Source of the DNA: Diaporthe sp. PMI_573
Taxonomy: Eukaryota > Ascomycota > Sordariomycetes > Diaporthales > Diaporthaceae
NCBI GenBank assembly: GCA_021399435.1
Contig: JAJTUP010000012.1
Coordinates: 1,178,001-1,242,000, forward strand
Length of the DNA stretch: 64,000 bases
Direction of reading: 5' to 3'
The notes beneath the pieces were generated by a model. The model did no database searches. It was not told the DNA's origin and saw only the letters and a list, made by a program, of their open reading frames with translations. Positions 46,993 to 57,512 of the stretch are shown piece after piece (position 1 is the first letter of the stretch; each line of letters begins with the position of its first letter). A program made the translations under genes and the position numbers.

Positions 46993-47524
46993 GAGTCTCC
47001 TCCTGGCAACCTACAGCGAAGTAGTTGGTTCGTTGCTACTGTACAACCTGCACAAGTTCGAAAATTCATCTTCCGCTGTAATATACATTGTGAGGACTTG
47101 CCTGGTGCTTGTTTTCTGTTTTTCCTAAGCTGCGGTCGGGATTCCAACTCTTCGAAACCCGATACCAGAACCCGAAAAAATGCCATTACTTGGACGGGAT
47201 ATCGGGTCGGTCAAGCAGGCCTAGCCAGGGGCGTGAGTGGGATAGGAGGCTGCCCCACAGCAACATCGCAATGCATCCATTAGTCATGAAATGAGTCTGA
47301 ACCTTCGCGGCTATCTGCCCAGTCCGCTGCGAGTAACTTAAGCCGCATGTCACAGGCGCACAGCCCACTTCTTGGCTCCCCGCAATCTTGGTTCCCGTTT
47401 CCTACTTCTAATTTTCCAGCTTCATGTACTTCAACACCACAGTTTTCAATGAATCCTCAACCGTTTTCTATCAATCCGACTCCATCACACTTAAGAACTT
47501 CTAAAGAATTAACAGCACTACCTC
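46993..47524. other. Intergenic, between two relics
   Basis: No gene supported. An open plus-strand frame from 47,347 to 47,634 runs through the tRNA fragment and is therefore unlikely to be an old gene. Confidence 0.45.
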
Positions 47525-47560
47525 TGGCAACGATGGATTTTACCGCTAAACCACTGGCGC
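47525..47560 (-). repeat. Exact 5'-half copy of tRNA-Gly(GCC)
   Basis: Thirty-six bases identical to nucleotides 1-36 of the tRNA-Gly at 38,303-38,373. The copy begins at the mature 5' end (the base before it differs from the gene's flank) and ends one base after the GCC anticodon. It has the A box but not the T arm with the B box, and no similarity to the gene continues on either side. The flank toward 47,600-47,760 is AT-rich. It is a tRNA fragment, not a functional tRNA gene. Confidence 0.9.
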
Positions 47561-48059
47561 TTATTGTGCTTCTTGTGCTTGATGAACGTCCAAGTTTAAA
47601 GATTATTGATATAGCATTATTTAATATTTTTTAAAAAAGAAAATATGGAATCCTTTTTTTAATTAAAAGTACTAAGGAGTAAACATTTATAGTAAAATAA
47701 TTACTCTTGGCACTATCTAGATAGTTAGTTTATACTAGTTAGTATATCTATATGTAGAATAAAAGATTATAATAATTGAGCTTAAATTGGTGGAGATATA
47801 ATGGGTTGTTTTGTTGTGGCCAGGTGGGCCGAATTAGGGGGTGGGCGGAATGTGGGCGCGGCAACTTGAGTGACGCTATTTTCGGAATGAAAAGCTCTTG
47901 GTTACTGGAAATTCTGTAGGGTAGAGACGAGACCATGCTCTCCAAGGACTTCAGCCCGCTGGTACAACGATGGAGGGAGCAAATAGAAGGAAATGTTGGT
48001 CAAGGCAAGAGAATCAAGGAGGACAACGGTAGCAAGCAACCGGGGAAGCACTCTGTCGA
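47561..48059. other. AT-rich spacer, then start of the CorA-like relic
   Basis: AT-rich to about 47,780 (runs such as TTTTTTTAATTAAAAG). The plus-strand frame at 47,935-48,060 (beginning MLSKDFSPLVQRWREQIE) may be an upstream exon of the relic that follows. Confidence 0.4.
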
Positions 48060-48851
48060 AAGTGACATGCTGGGGTGTTCCCTGGCGAGACTGACGACGA
48101 TGACGGGAGGGGTAGAGAGATCTCAGCAGATGATGAGCTCAGAAAGGCCAATAAGAAAGCCCAAGATCTGTCAAATGCCATCAAAGACACCCGAGATGAG
48201 CTCAACATCCTCAAGGCGACAGCTCAGTATCAACAAGGTGTCCCGGGAGCATTACATGTGAGCTAGGAACGAGTTCCTACCTCGAACCAAGAGGGGCTAT
48301 TGATGGACCGTATCCAGAGGCTCTAAGCTAACCTCAGTGCTGCCCATGTTGTAAACGACATTAGAGAGATGGACAGTGTTGTAGATAGGATTTAGGTAGT
48401 AGTAAGTAAGTTGTGTAACCCAAGGAAGAAGTAGATCCTAACATGAGAGAATATAGGCCAACACCACTCTATCACTTCAGCAGAGTGAGATCGTCAATAT
48501 GCAGGCAACACTACCAGTGACACAAGGACGAGAAGCAGTGAAACAAGGCAGAACACTCATGGTCTTCACCGTGGTGACCATTTTATTTGTGAGTTGTCCG
48601 ATGCTTCCAGTTGAACAGTATTTTGGATGCTCATAACGATAATCCAGCTGCCGCTCTCTTTTCTGTCTTCCATGTTCGCCTTGGAAGATGCCTCTTTCCA
48701 GCGGGGCCCGGGTTGGGTGTTTGCAGTCATGTGTACGTTACTGGCCAGCCTTGAATGTTCATTACATCCTGAAGTCTAGTATAATTTGGAATCAGTTTCC
48801 GTGTCAGTCGCATTTTTCATCCAGCTGGCACGATACGCCGGAACAGGTTGA
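48060..48851 (+). pseudogene. Decayed CorA-like Mg2+ transporter (C-terminal part)
   Basis: One reading frame can be followed through three phase-consistent introns: 48402-48456 (with a CCTAACA branch site), 48589-48647 and 48733-48795. It encodes DTRDELNILKATAQYQQ, HVVNDIREMDSVVDRI, ANTTLSLQQSEI, EAVKQGRTLMVFTVVTILF joined to LPLSFLSSMFALEDASF, then GPGWVFAVM joined to FSVSVAFFIQLARY. This is the cytosolic helix, first and second membrane helices of the fungal CorA-like family often found in ankyrin/CorA proteins. Three in-frame stops (TAG 48264, TAA 48324, TAG 48393) interrupt it, and it ends early at TGA 48849. In this group the GMN selectivity motif is often degenerate; here the matching place reads FAL. 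Intact splice sites with only point stops suggest recent decay by transitions. Confidence 0.75.
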
Positions 48852-50323
48852 AGAATACAGCTCCGAAGTGTGGCATTTTGTTCGAGACGCTTTCCGAACC
48901 AATTATGGCATAGACGAAGCACCCTCGAGCACAGAGAAGGATAATTCTGGTGGTATTCACCGCAGTCGGAACAAGCTTGGGGACCCTGGCCTTTCTAGAA
49001 GCGCAGTGAGAAGACAGCCTGATGAGGAGGGAGGGCGCCGGGCAGGCTAGAGACGTGGCAACCTACAAAGCCCTGATGTTAGTTGGACGTACATGTGCTG
49101 CGAATCCTGGTGGAAAATCCTTTGTTGGTTTCCAGGTCCTGCATCATTCGTTTCGGGACTCGACAAGCGAGCCGAATCTGAGCCGGTCACTTCATTTATT
49201 CCCAATTCTGTGGCGGATATCGGCGAGACGCGAGGGAGAGCCTTGGCTGACTGGCAAAGCGACTCACCCGCCTGAACAGCAACTCGGTGTGACCGAAATC
49301 TGTGCGTCAGACAGCCAGAGGCGTGGAACGCGGTCGAAGTGACATGGCCGAATCCTTCTGTGTCAGCCTCGAAGGATGGAGAGGGCGGCGACCAAGCTGC
49401 TGCAAATTCTTTATCAGTATTGCAGGGCCAGTCCTACCACCTGACCGCACCCGAGGTTTTGTTGAGTGAAGGTGAATGGATGGTTCCATGCTATGTTGAT
49501 AGGAAGCAAGGCGTCAATACCTTGCCGATTCCACCCGAGCGGCCGTCACTTACCATTAGATTATGTTTACACATCATGGAAATTGAAAGATTGATAGGCA
49601 TTGAGGATTACGAGGGGAAGATAAGGGTGTGCTGACAAGAGGTCGGCAGACCAAGGAAATGCTTTCATGATATCTCATCAACGAGGAGATCTGACCGGGG
49701 GTATAATACATACAAGTCAACTCCACACTTGTTCCAGAAGAAAGCAGAGACGGGGAAAAGAAACCCAGTCAACAATGACAGCCGGTGGCATGGAGTTACC
49801 CGACGGCCATCCTCCGCGTGCTCCCAGACAGCCTTGACCCATTGCCCGAGGAACGGTAAGATAGTTCGCACATAGCCGAAGCAAAGGTCATGCGATGTCA
49901 CAAGCAGACCTTCACTCAAGGCAACCAGGATTGTAACACATCAAAAAAACCCCCAAGGCCGGTTGGCCTAAGAATGGGGAGGTTCCCCTCCGTGCCCAAA
50001 CACGAAGAAAATAACAAGAACACCAACAAAACCTAGCTGATAAATGCCCCAGAACGCTTCGCAGCTCTGAAAAATAATGTTCCATCACCCATCCATGAGA
50101 TATTCGAGAACTCGCTTCAATGCTTGTCGCTCAATAGAAAACGGCCGTCAAGACCAAGACTCATCACCCCGTCCATTTGAAACGCCTCAAAAGCGGAACT
50201 CGCGTCCCTGCTGTTTTGTTGTATCCCCGATTTCCTTGTTCCTTCTTATTTTTTTTTCTTAAACCAGGCTCGTCGGGCCTGGAGGGTATATATCATTGAG
50301 TAGATCAACCTTGCCTCAAATTC
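48852..50323. other. Intergenic, no convincing gene
   Basis: The 3' flanks of the CorA-like relic and of the O-GlcNAc transferase gene. Short frames only, without domains. Confidence 0.55.
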
Positions 50324-53300
50324 TCACAGGTATATATCGCCGTCAATACCTGCGACCCATCTCCTCCAGGCTTCTTCATAAGCCCCCTCGAGGTCAGACA
50401 CCCAGCGACGGGTGTTGAAAAGTGCGCAATTCCATTTGCTTCCGAACAGTAACTTCCGCAGCTCCCAGAGACGTCCCTTTGCCTCGCCATAACCGCCCTC
50501 AGCCATGCGATACGAGATGCCGTTGGTCAGCTTGATGGCTTTCTTCTCATAATCGTCATCATCTTCAGCGACCAGCTCCACAGCGGCTTGGTCACCAGAA
50601 GGATTCTTGGGCAATGCACCCTTGAGGATGGAGGCCGCCATACGCGAGCACATCTTGTAATCGTACCTCGGTAACGTGAGCAGCGGGGTGCTGGACCAGA
50701 GAACGTCGGCTGCTGTCGTGTGCGCGTTACATTCGGGCGTGTCCAAGAAAAGGTCACAGACGCGAGCGCGTGAGATATGCATCTGCTTTGGCGCAACATC
50801 TGTGAACCTTATCCGACTGGCGACTTCGGCACTGGCCCATTGTTCAGCAGTTTCCTTGAGCGCTCGCTCTCCGAGCTCGGGGAACTTCAGTAGCCAGAGG
50901 ATAGCTTTGGGCGTGTTGGCGAGGATCCTCAGCCATGTGCGGAAGGTAGTCGGATCGATCTATATCTTGTCAGTATGGTGACTTCACAATGATCGTGAGC
51001 ACGGGGCATAAGGATGACTTACCTTGTACAATTGATTGAAGTTGCCCAGAATGATCATGTCATCCGCGAGGTCCGGGAAGATCTCCTTGCGCATTTTCCA
51101 CCTCCGCCGTTGCTCCTCTTCCCAAGTCACTGTTCGCTCGGCAGCATCTGCGGACTGTCTGTGGTCACAGCAAAAGAAAGTGTCCCTGCAGAATATGATG
51201 TTCTCGGAATACACCCAATTCTCGGCATCGCCTTCGGCGTCGTCACGGAAAACGTCCGTAAGCGTGAGGTTGCCCCTCCATGGCCTGAGAGTTTCAGGCG
51301 GGATGGCGGTAGTGTCTGCCAGAAGATAATCGCACCACTCAGCCCCGAGCGTACCAGCAAAGCCCATGAAAGACATCTGTATTGGAGCCGGACGTGCCGC
51401 AAAGATCTCGTTGCGGGCACCTCTTGTGTACCCGTTCAGGTTGACGAGAATATGAATGCCGTCGTCAACGATCCGCTCGATGACCTTGTCGGAAGACCAA
51501 CTGCTCACATCACGGAACACCGGAGCCTCCCTTTCGATTTGTTGGCGATGCGCTGATCCATCACTGGCGGTTGTCGCATAGCAAAATGCTTTCGCGCGAG
51601 TCTGATCATGGAAACCGAAAACAGACTGCATGAGATGCGCCAGAGGATGGTTATTGAAATCGGATGAGACGTAACCTATGTTTAAGCACGGCCTTGGAGG
51701 TTTCGGGGGTCGGTAAACTGAGCGTGGAAGCCATGGGGATCGTAGCGTAGAGCAAGATATTCGAAGCGCATTCCGCTGGGAGATTCTCCGCACATCCTTG
51801 GCCGTTAAAGGACAAGTGAAGGTGTGGAACGGCAACACGGTCGGGGCAGATGGAACCGTGAGGTTGCTCGGAGGCCGTGTTCGGGGGTAACCATGCGGGG
51901 ACTCACGTCCACACTCGTATTTGTCCAGATACCAGTTCCGCATAGTGGTCCGCGTCGAACGTTCGATTAGACGCAGCAGTTTAGAGCCTTCCCATGGTTT
52001 GCCTGCCCAGTAGCGCAGCTGAGAATCCAGGTAGAGATTGGAATCTGCCTGAGAGGCACGGGCTGCGTCCAGCTGAGAAACGACAGAGGCAAGAACGCCT
52101 GTGGTGAGAACTCCAGACCCCCAGGTGGATGCTTCCTTGAGCTGACGGGCAACGATATCCACCACCTTCTTCATCAGACCGGAGCCCTGCCGCGTTTCTT
52201 TGACATCGATGATCATACCGTCGTCGCCGACATGCCATCTGTCGAACTTTCCGCCACTGAGAAGTACTCCGCCGCGGCCCTTCCAGTCGCACACTGAGTT
52301 CAGAGCTGTCGACAGCCCGCAAACGGCCTCGGCAAATTCGGGATTCGAGTCAACGGCACGTCTGTAGTACTTGATGGCTTCTTCGATGCGACCACGATCT
52401 TTGACGGCATTTGCTAGATTCGTCAAAGCAATGTCGAAAGTACTGTCACACTCTACCGCCTTCTGGTACATTTGAATAGCGTAGTCGAGTTGACCAATAT
52501 CCTTCAGCAAGCTCCCCAGGTTTGTGTGGAGATGGACGTGTTTCGGGTCCAGCAATAGACCGTACTGGTAGTAGGCCAGGGCAAGTTCCAGTCCACTGCC
52601 AGGAACAATGCCTGGTATGCGCGCAGTGTATGGTGTAGAGGCTGATTGTTGCTGTGAAGCAGACTGTTGGACACTCGCAAGTAGGATACCCACATTGTTA
52701 GCAGTAGATGGACTCTCCTGCAGCGAGAGAGACAAATAGTACAGCGCGAGGATATCGCCCACACCGCGTGGTTGTGCCACGGGTCCTGGACTTGATCCAC
52801 CCGCAGACATCGCATCCTGGAAGATCTTTGCCAAAGAGAGCAAGGAGTTGCTTGTTGTCGCGATGGCATTGTGCTTGTGCTTCCCATTGGGCACGTATCG
52901 CAGACCGGGTAATTGACCACCAGCCGATGCGAAGACTAACTCGGCGGTACGTTTGGCCCTATCTGGCGGCAAAAGAAGCGGTGCAGACAAGTTCTTCGCG
53001 TCTAGGTGTTGTGGCCCGATTGCTCTGGGTGACAAGACCACCTGGATTCTTTTGATTAGGTTCTGAATGCCACCGATGTGACGCCCGGCACTGATCAAGA
53101 CGGCTTCTTCGAACGCCTCCGAGGCTCGGTCGATGAGTTTCAGAGCATAGAGCATGTTACCCTTGGCGTGCACGAGGGTCAAGATTCGCCAGTTCTCGCT
53201 CGCCGGGATCTTGTAACCGCTGGAGCCCCAATCATCCTGCATTTCACTTGAGACCGAAAGTTTGCGGACGGCTTGAGCGGCGTCTATGAGCGCCTCGTCG

Positions 53301-55202
53301 GGGTTGATCATGTCGTTCGAGGCTGATCCTTCTGTACCTATGCCTTTCTTTAGTTTGTTCTGGTGCAAATCGTGTGACGATATGCGCAGCTTTTGTTGCA
53401 CATGCTCGATAATATCCACGGCCTGCTTGTTGCGGTGAGTCGAGCACAACAGGCCGACCAGGTGTTCTAATGCCTCAAGGTAATCTGGTCGCAGTTCAAT
53501 AGCTGTTTGCCATTGTCTCTCAGCCTCATCCTGCCTGCTCAGGCAGTACAACGTCGCCGCAATGTTCGATATCGCTTCCACGTGGCTTTACGATCTGTCA
53601 GCGGGTGCAGAAGCCTGGGAAATTTGGGGGGGGGGGATTTGTCGTCACTCACTTTGCGTTTAGCTCAATGATCCTCTTGAACCACTCCAGAGCCTCCTCA
53701 TATTTCTCCAAAGCATAATGCAGGCAGCCTCCCAGAAGCATGCCGTCCACCCAGTTCCATTCGGACTGTTCACAAAGGCTGTGAAGTATTTCTAATGAAG
53801 CCCTGGCGTTCTCGGTAGGGTAATTCTGGACCAGCACATTGCCGTAGACGTCTCCCATCATAACAGGATGTGTGCTGATAGACCGCCCATTAGCATCTAG
53901 CCTGGCTGAAGGAAGCATGTCCGAGGCTCGGACCATGCGATTCATGGCGCTTGGTGCATTAAGCGGCTGTTGCAGAGCACGGTGTGGGAAGGGAGCCCCG
54001 GCTCCTGGAAATGTCTGATGCGCCCTCTGCAGGTGCGGAGTGGGTCGCGAAGTGACCTGCTTCGGGGGCCTTGGAAAGATCATGTTCTTCCGGGATCTTG
54101 AGTTCGTCTTGCCGTGCTGTATCTTCTTCACCCTGTTCAAGTGATGTATGAGGTCCGTGTACGCCTTGTGTCCAGTGGCTAGGACTCCCTCTTTGAATTG
54201 TACTTGTGAGGGAGCACCGCATGTTGCAGGTGACGCTGGGCCGAGCGACATGCTCTGTAGGCCTCGGTGTGAGGACTGAACCATAGATGGGAGCTGACCG
54301 TGCCGTGAATACCCATCATCAAGCATATACGGAGGAGTCTGCATCTGCAGAGGAAGATTGTGGGCGTTGAACGGCATCATGCCCAGGCCGCCCTGAAGCA
54401 GCGGTGCCTGAACTGCGACGAAACCGCTTTCGTATGGGATATTATGGGGCGGATATCCCGTTGAAGACATCTGGAAGTTTGGATGGAAGCCTGAGAAAGG
54501 CCCGTCACCCCAGACAGGAGCTGGGTTGAAGCCAGCAGGCGAGAAGCTCGAAGGACTAGGTGCCGCCTGGTTTTGGTACGTGTTCCCATAGCTGTTGCGC
54601 ATGACCGGGGTCAGATTCATCGGGTGCAGCTGCGCGGATGGTGATGGAAGCAACGAGCCATGAGCCGGGCTGTAGCCCAAGCTGCCCTGGCCGAAGCCAC
54701 CGCCTACCGGGGTCGGACGCGAGATCGGGCTCGGCTCATCGAGGCTGCCTCTGACGGGCTGCGAGGGGTACCACCAGGAGCTGCCGCTGGCTGATAGCCG
54801 GTGGCCAGAGTTCGCAGTCGGGAATATCTCGCCGCCGGGAGCCAGATTAAGGTACTTCTGTGGGGGCGGACCGGCAGCCAGCTGGGTAGGAGTGCCATCG
54901 TAACCATTGTCGATTGTGCCGTTCGGGGTCTTCCGCCTGAGCGAGTGCTCAGCGTTGTCGGCCATATAGGACGGAGGCAGGTTCGTAACGATTCGGTGGT
55001 ACGCGCTGTTCCATTGCGGAGGGGAATGGTTGCTCTGGTAGGGGTTGTACGCCCTCGGTGACGGTCGAGCCTGTTGTGACGCATGGTCAAAAAGCCAGGG
55101 GTCGGGGGCCTGGTCGCCGTTGGTCTGAGATGAGCGACAACCTCTCGCATAGCTCGGGAAGCCTGGCACCGTGGGGTGCGCCAGGCCGGTGATCAAGTCC
55201 AT
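50324..55202 (-). CDS. O-GlcNAc transferase (OGT), glycosyltransferase family 41
   Basis: Three exons: 53653-55202, 51023-53585 and 50324-50959, with introns of 67 bases (GTGAGT..AAAG) and 63 bases (GTAAGT..ATAG), giving 1582 residues. Residues 1-470 are Pro/Ser/Asn/Gln-rich and disordered. TPR repeats follow from about 475 (ALEKYEEALEWFKRIIELN) to about 970 (HLHTNLGSLLKDIGQLDYAI, then FAEAVCGLSTALNSVCDW). The GT41 catalytic region has IGYVSSDFNNHPLAHLMQ near 1150, with the His equivalent to human OGT H498; QMSFMGFAGTLGAEWCDYLL; FNQLYKIDP with the Lys (codon 1371) equivalent to human K842; and the UDP-binding HTTAADVLWSSTPLLTLPRY. OGT transfers GlcNAc from UDP-GlcNAc to Ser/Thr of nuclear and cytosolic proteins. 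All key residues are present, so the enzyme should be active. It is absent from budding yeast but present in many filamentous fungi. The start is the first ATG of the open frame. Confidence 0.93.
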
Positions 55203-55611
55203 CTCCAGCGAGGTCGATATCGATGTCGAAGTCGCACAGGGCGGGCGGCGAGGCTGGGGGTTGAAAAGGAGTGTCTGGCGGCGCCTCTGGTCCGCGCGCG
55301 TTCACAACACCTCGTGCCGTCAAGGAGTGGTCGGGATCGTCAGTGGGCAGGATGGTGGGTGTAGCCTATGTATGCCTCTGAACCGGGTGTTGTTTGAGCG
55401 CCGCCTAGTGCCTGGTACGAGGCAACGAAAGGACGCTCAGGCTGTAGAGGAAAACATCTGGGGCTAGCAGAGGTGTCGTCGTGGCGACCAACCCTTTCGC
55501 AAGCCAAGACCAGAGTGCGGGATTCGTAGTCGAGATGAGCGGTGGTTGAGTCGGACCGCCAGACCTTCGTGAAGAAGGTGGGGTGTAGTGGAGGAAGACG
55601 AGAATATCAGG

Positions 55612-55662
55612 CGGTGGAGGAGGAGGAGGAGGAGGAGGTGGTGGTGGTGATGATGATGATGG
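55612..55662. repeat. Trinucleotide repeat (GGA)n(GGT)n(GAT)n
   Basis: A compound microsatellite about 410 bases upstream of the OGT start codon. On the OGT coding strand it reads as a C/T/A-rich tract. Confidence 0.92.
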
Positions 55663-55918
55663 AATCTTCGATTGTGGGTCAGTCAGAGAAAGCTAGCACA
55701 CGCGGTCCGTCGTAGTGGTAGGTAGGGTGGTGGAATTGTGGTGATTGAGAAGGAGTCGGCCTGGGCCCGATGTGATGGTGTTAGTAGGAAGCAGCCCGGG
55801 TGTTCAGGGCGGGCCAGTGCAGCGCCATATACTGTATACGAAAGACGGTACGGAGTACGGAATTGAAGCACCAGGTACTGCACCGCACAGTACTGTGTAG
55901 GTACGTACAGTACCATCC

Positions 55919-55945
55919 TGTACCTACCTACTGTAGGTAGGTACA
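55919..55945. repeat. Perfect hairpin, 12-base arms (TGTACCTACCTA)
   Basis: TGTACCTACCTA and TAGGTAGGTACA are exact reverse complements with a three-base loop (CTG). Just upstream, 55,841-55,915 is full of further GTAC-cored motifs (AGTACTG, GTACGTAC, CAGTACC). The cluster lies about 700 bases upstream of the OGT start. Confidence 0.93.
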
Positions 55946-56400
55946 GGGCAGGCTGGCAGGGCACTGGGGGACACCGCCCAGACTGCCAGAAGCGGCAGCA
56001 CTTTGGCCCCTGGGGGTGTCATTGGGCTGTTGGAATGTGGAGCCTGGGTTGTTCACGGAACTTGCTCCCTTGCTGCGTGTCAGCGGAGGGCAGCAAAAGT
56101 TGTAGATTGCTAGTGATGATGATGGCTGGTGTTGTTGATGTTGGAACTGCTGATGTTGACCACCTAGCTTGGCCTGGTTGGCTCCGCCAGGGGAAATTCG
56201 ACCCTCGCTACTGCTACCGCTACCGTTGCGCTGGAGTTGAGGCTAAGAAAACAACAGAGTTGGAAGTGTGGGCCCACTAGCAAAGATACTGCTAGCCGCA
56301 TCTTGGTCAACTCTGGTTCCAAATCTAAGGTCCCGATGGCTGGGCTTTCTGGCCGCAGGGCACCAGACCGACCACCTTAGCACGCATGGTACAAAGTCCA

Positions 56401-56430
56401 GGCAGGGCAGGGCAGGACAAGGGCAGGGCA
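56401..56430. repeat. GGGCA pentamer repeat
   Basis: Several imperfect tandem copies of GGGCA(G/A) in intergenic DNA. Confidence 0.75.
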
Positions 56431-57487
56431 GAAGACACAGACGCAGACACAGAGCACTGCGGTAGGTGAACGGGTACGGGTCAAGGCTTGGGTGCCACCC
56501 CTCTCTTCCTCCTTCTGTCCTGCCCATCCCATCGTATTCTGTTTTGTCTTCTGCAGGGCTTACTCCCCTACACATAAATATACAACAGAGGAAGCATCTC
56601 AAACTGACAAGCGAGATGCCGCTGAGCTCTGAACGTGGTCTTACACAGTGCACGACAAGGCTTGGGTCCGAAAGATGCGGCCTAATGCGATGCTTTGCTT
56701 ACTCTTTGCCGTTGGTGCAGGCACAAGGATTCGAGCTGTCAGGGATTCCGAGCCCACCTGCAGATACACAGTACGCAGTACATCCTCTGTCTGCCCAGCT
56801 GTGGTACCCACCATTGGCATCAGGCCACCCGAGCATCGAGCATCGTAACCTCTACACCCGTTTGACTCACTGACTGGCAGACTGACAGACTGAAGCAGCT
56901 TGCTTCGGCAACACAGCACGCACACATACGGGCATACGTCCGCGCACAAACACGGGCAGCGCTTCCAGAAAAGATAGTCCTCTGTTGCGTAACCAACCCG
57001 GGTGGACGAGCATACCAGGCACGAATGATCTTCACACTCCGCCCCCCGCCGTCAACGACATCCTGTGTGATGGCGGCGCAATCGGGAACGATGGAAACAA
57101 GTGCGAGACTGTCACACCCCACTCCCACCCGCGGTACTTACTTGTACTCCGTGCCGTGTGCCTTCAAGGTTCTTAGGAGTCGGTTCCCGTCACAAATCCG
57201 CAACAAAGGTTCTCTTAGGCGATAAAGTACAAGAAGCAGCTTTCAGCATTCAGCAATAATCATCAGCAGCAGCAGCAACATCTGGCAAGCAGAGTCAGCA
57301 GCAGATTCGACGCCACGGTCCCGATCCGTCTTGCATCGCTGTGCCCGGGCGTAAAGCCGTGCCACCCCAAATCCTGCGCCGTGAGCGTCGGCCTATCTGA
57401 CACTTGCCCACCCGCACGGGAGGGAAGGGATGCCCCTCTACGGAGTACGTCGTCCTTTGGATTGACCCTCCCGCCTTCCCGCCTTTC

Positions 57488-57512
57488 TGTCTGCCTGCCT
57501 GCCTGCCTGCCC
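57488..57512. repeat. (CTGC)n-type tetranucleotide repeat
   Basis: Five to six tandem copies of TGCC (phase CTGC), with imperfect units at both ends. Confidence 0.85.

Noticed and set aside
47347..47634. 95-codon plus-strand frame
   Set aside because: It reads through the tRNA-Gly half copy in antisense, so it is unlikely to be an established gene.
53629..53638. Run of G inside the OGT gene, possible frameshift site
   Set aside because: It falls within the first OGT intron (53,586-53,652), so it does not affect the protein.
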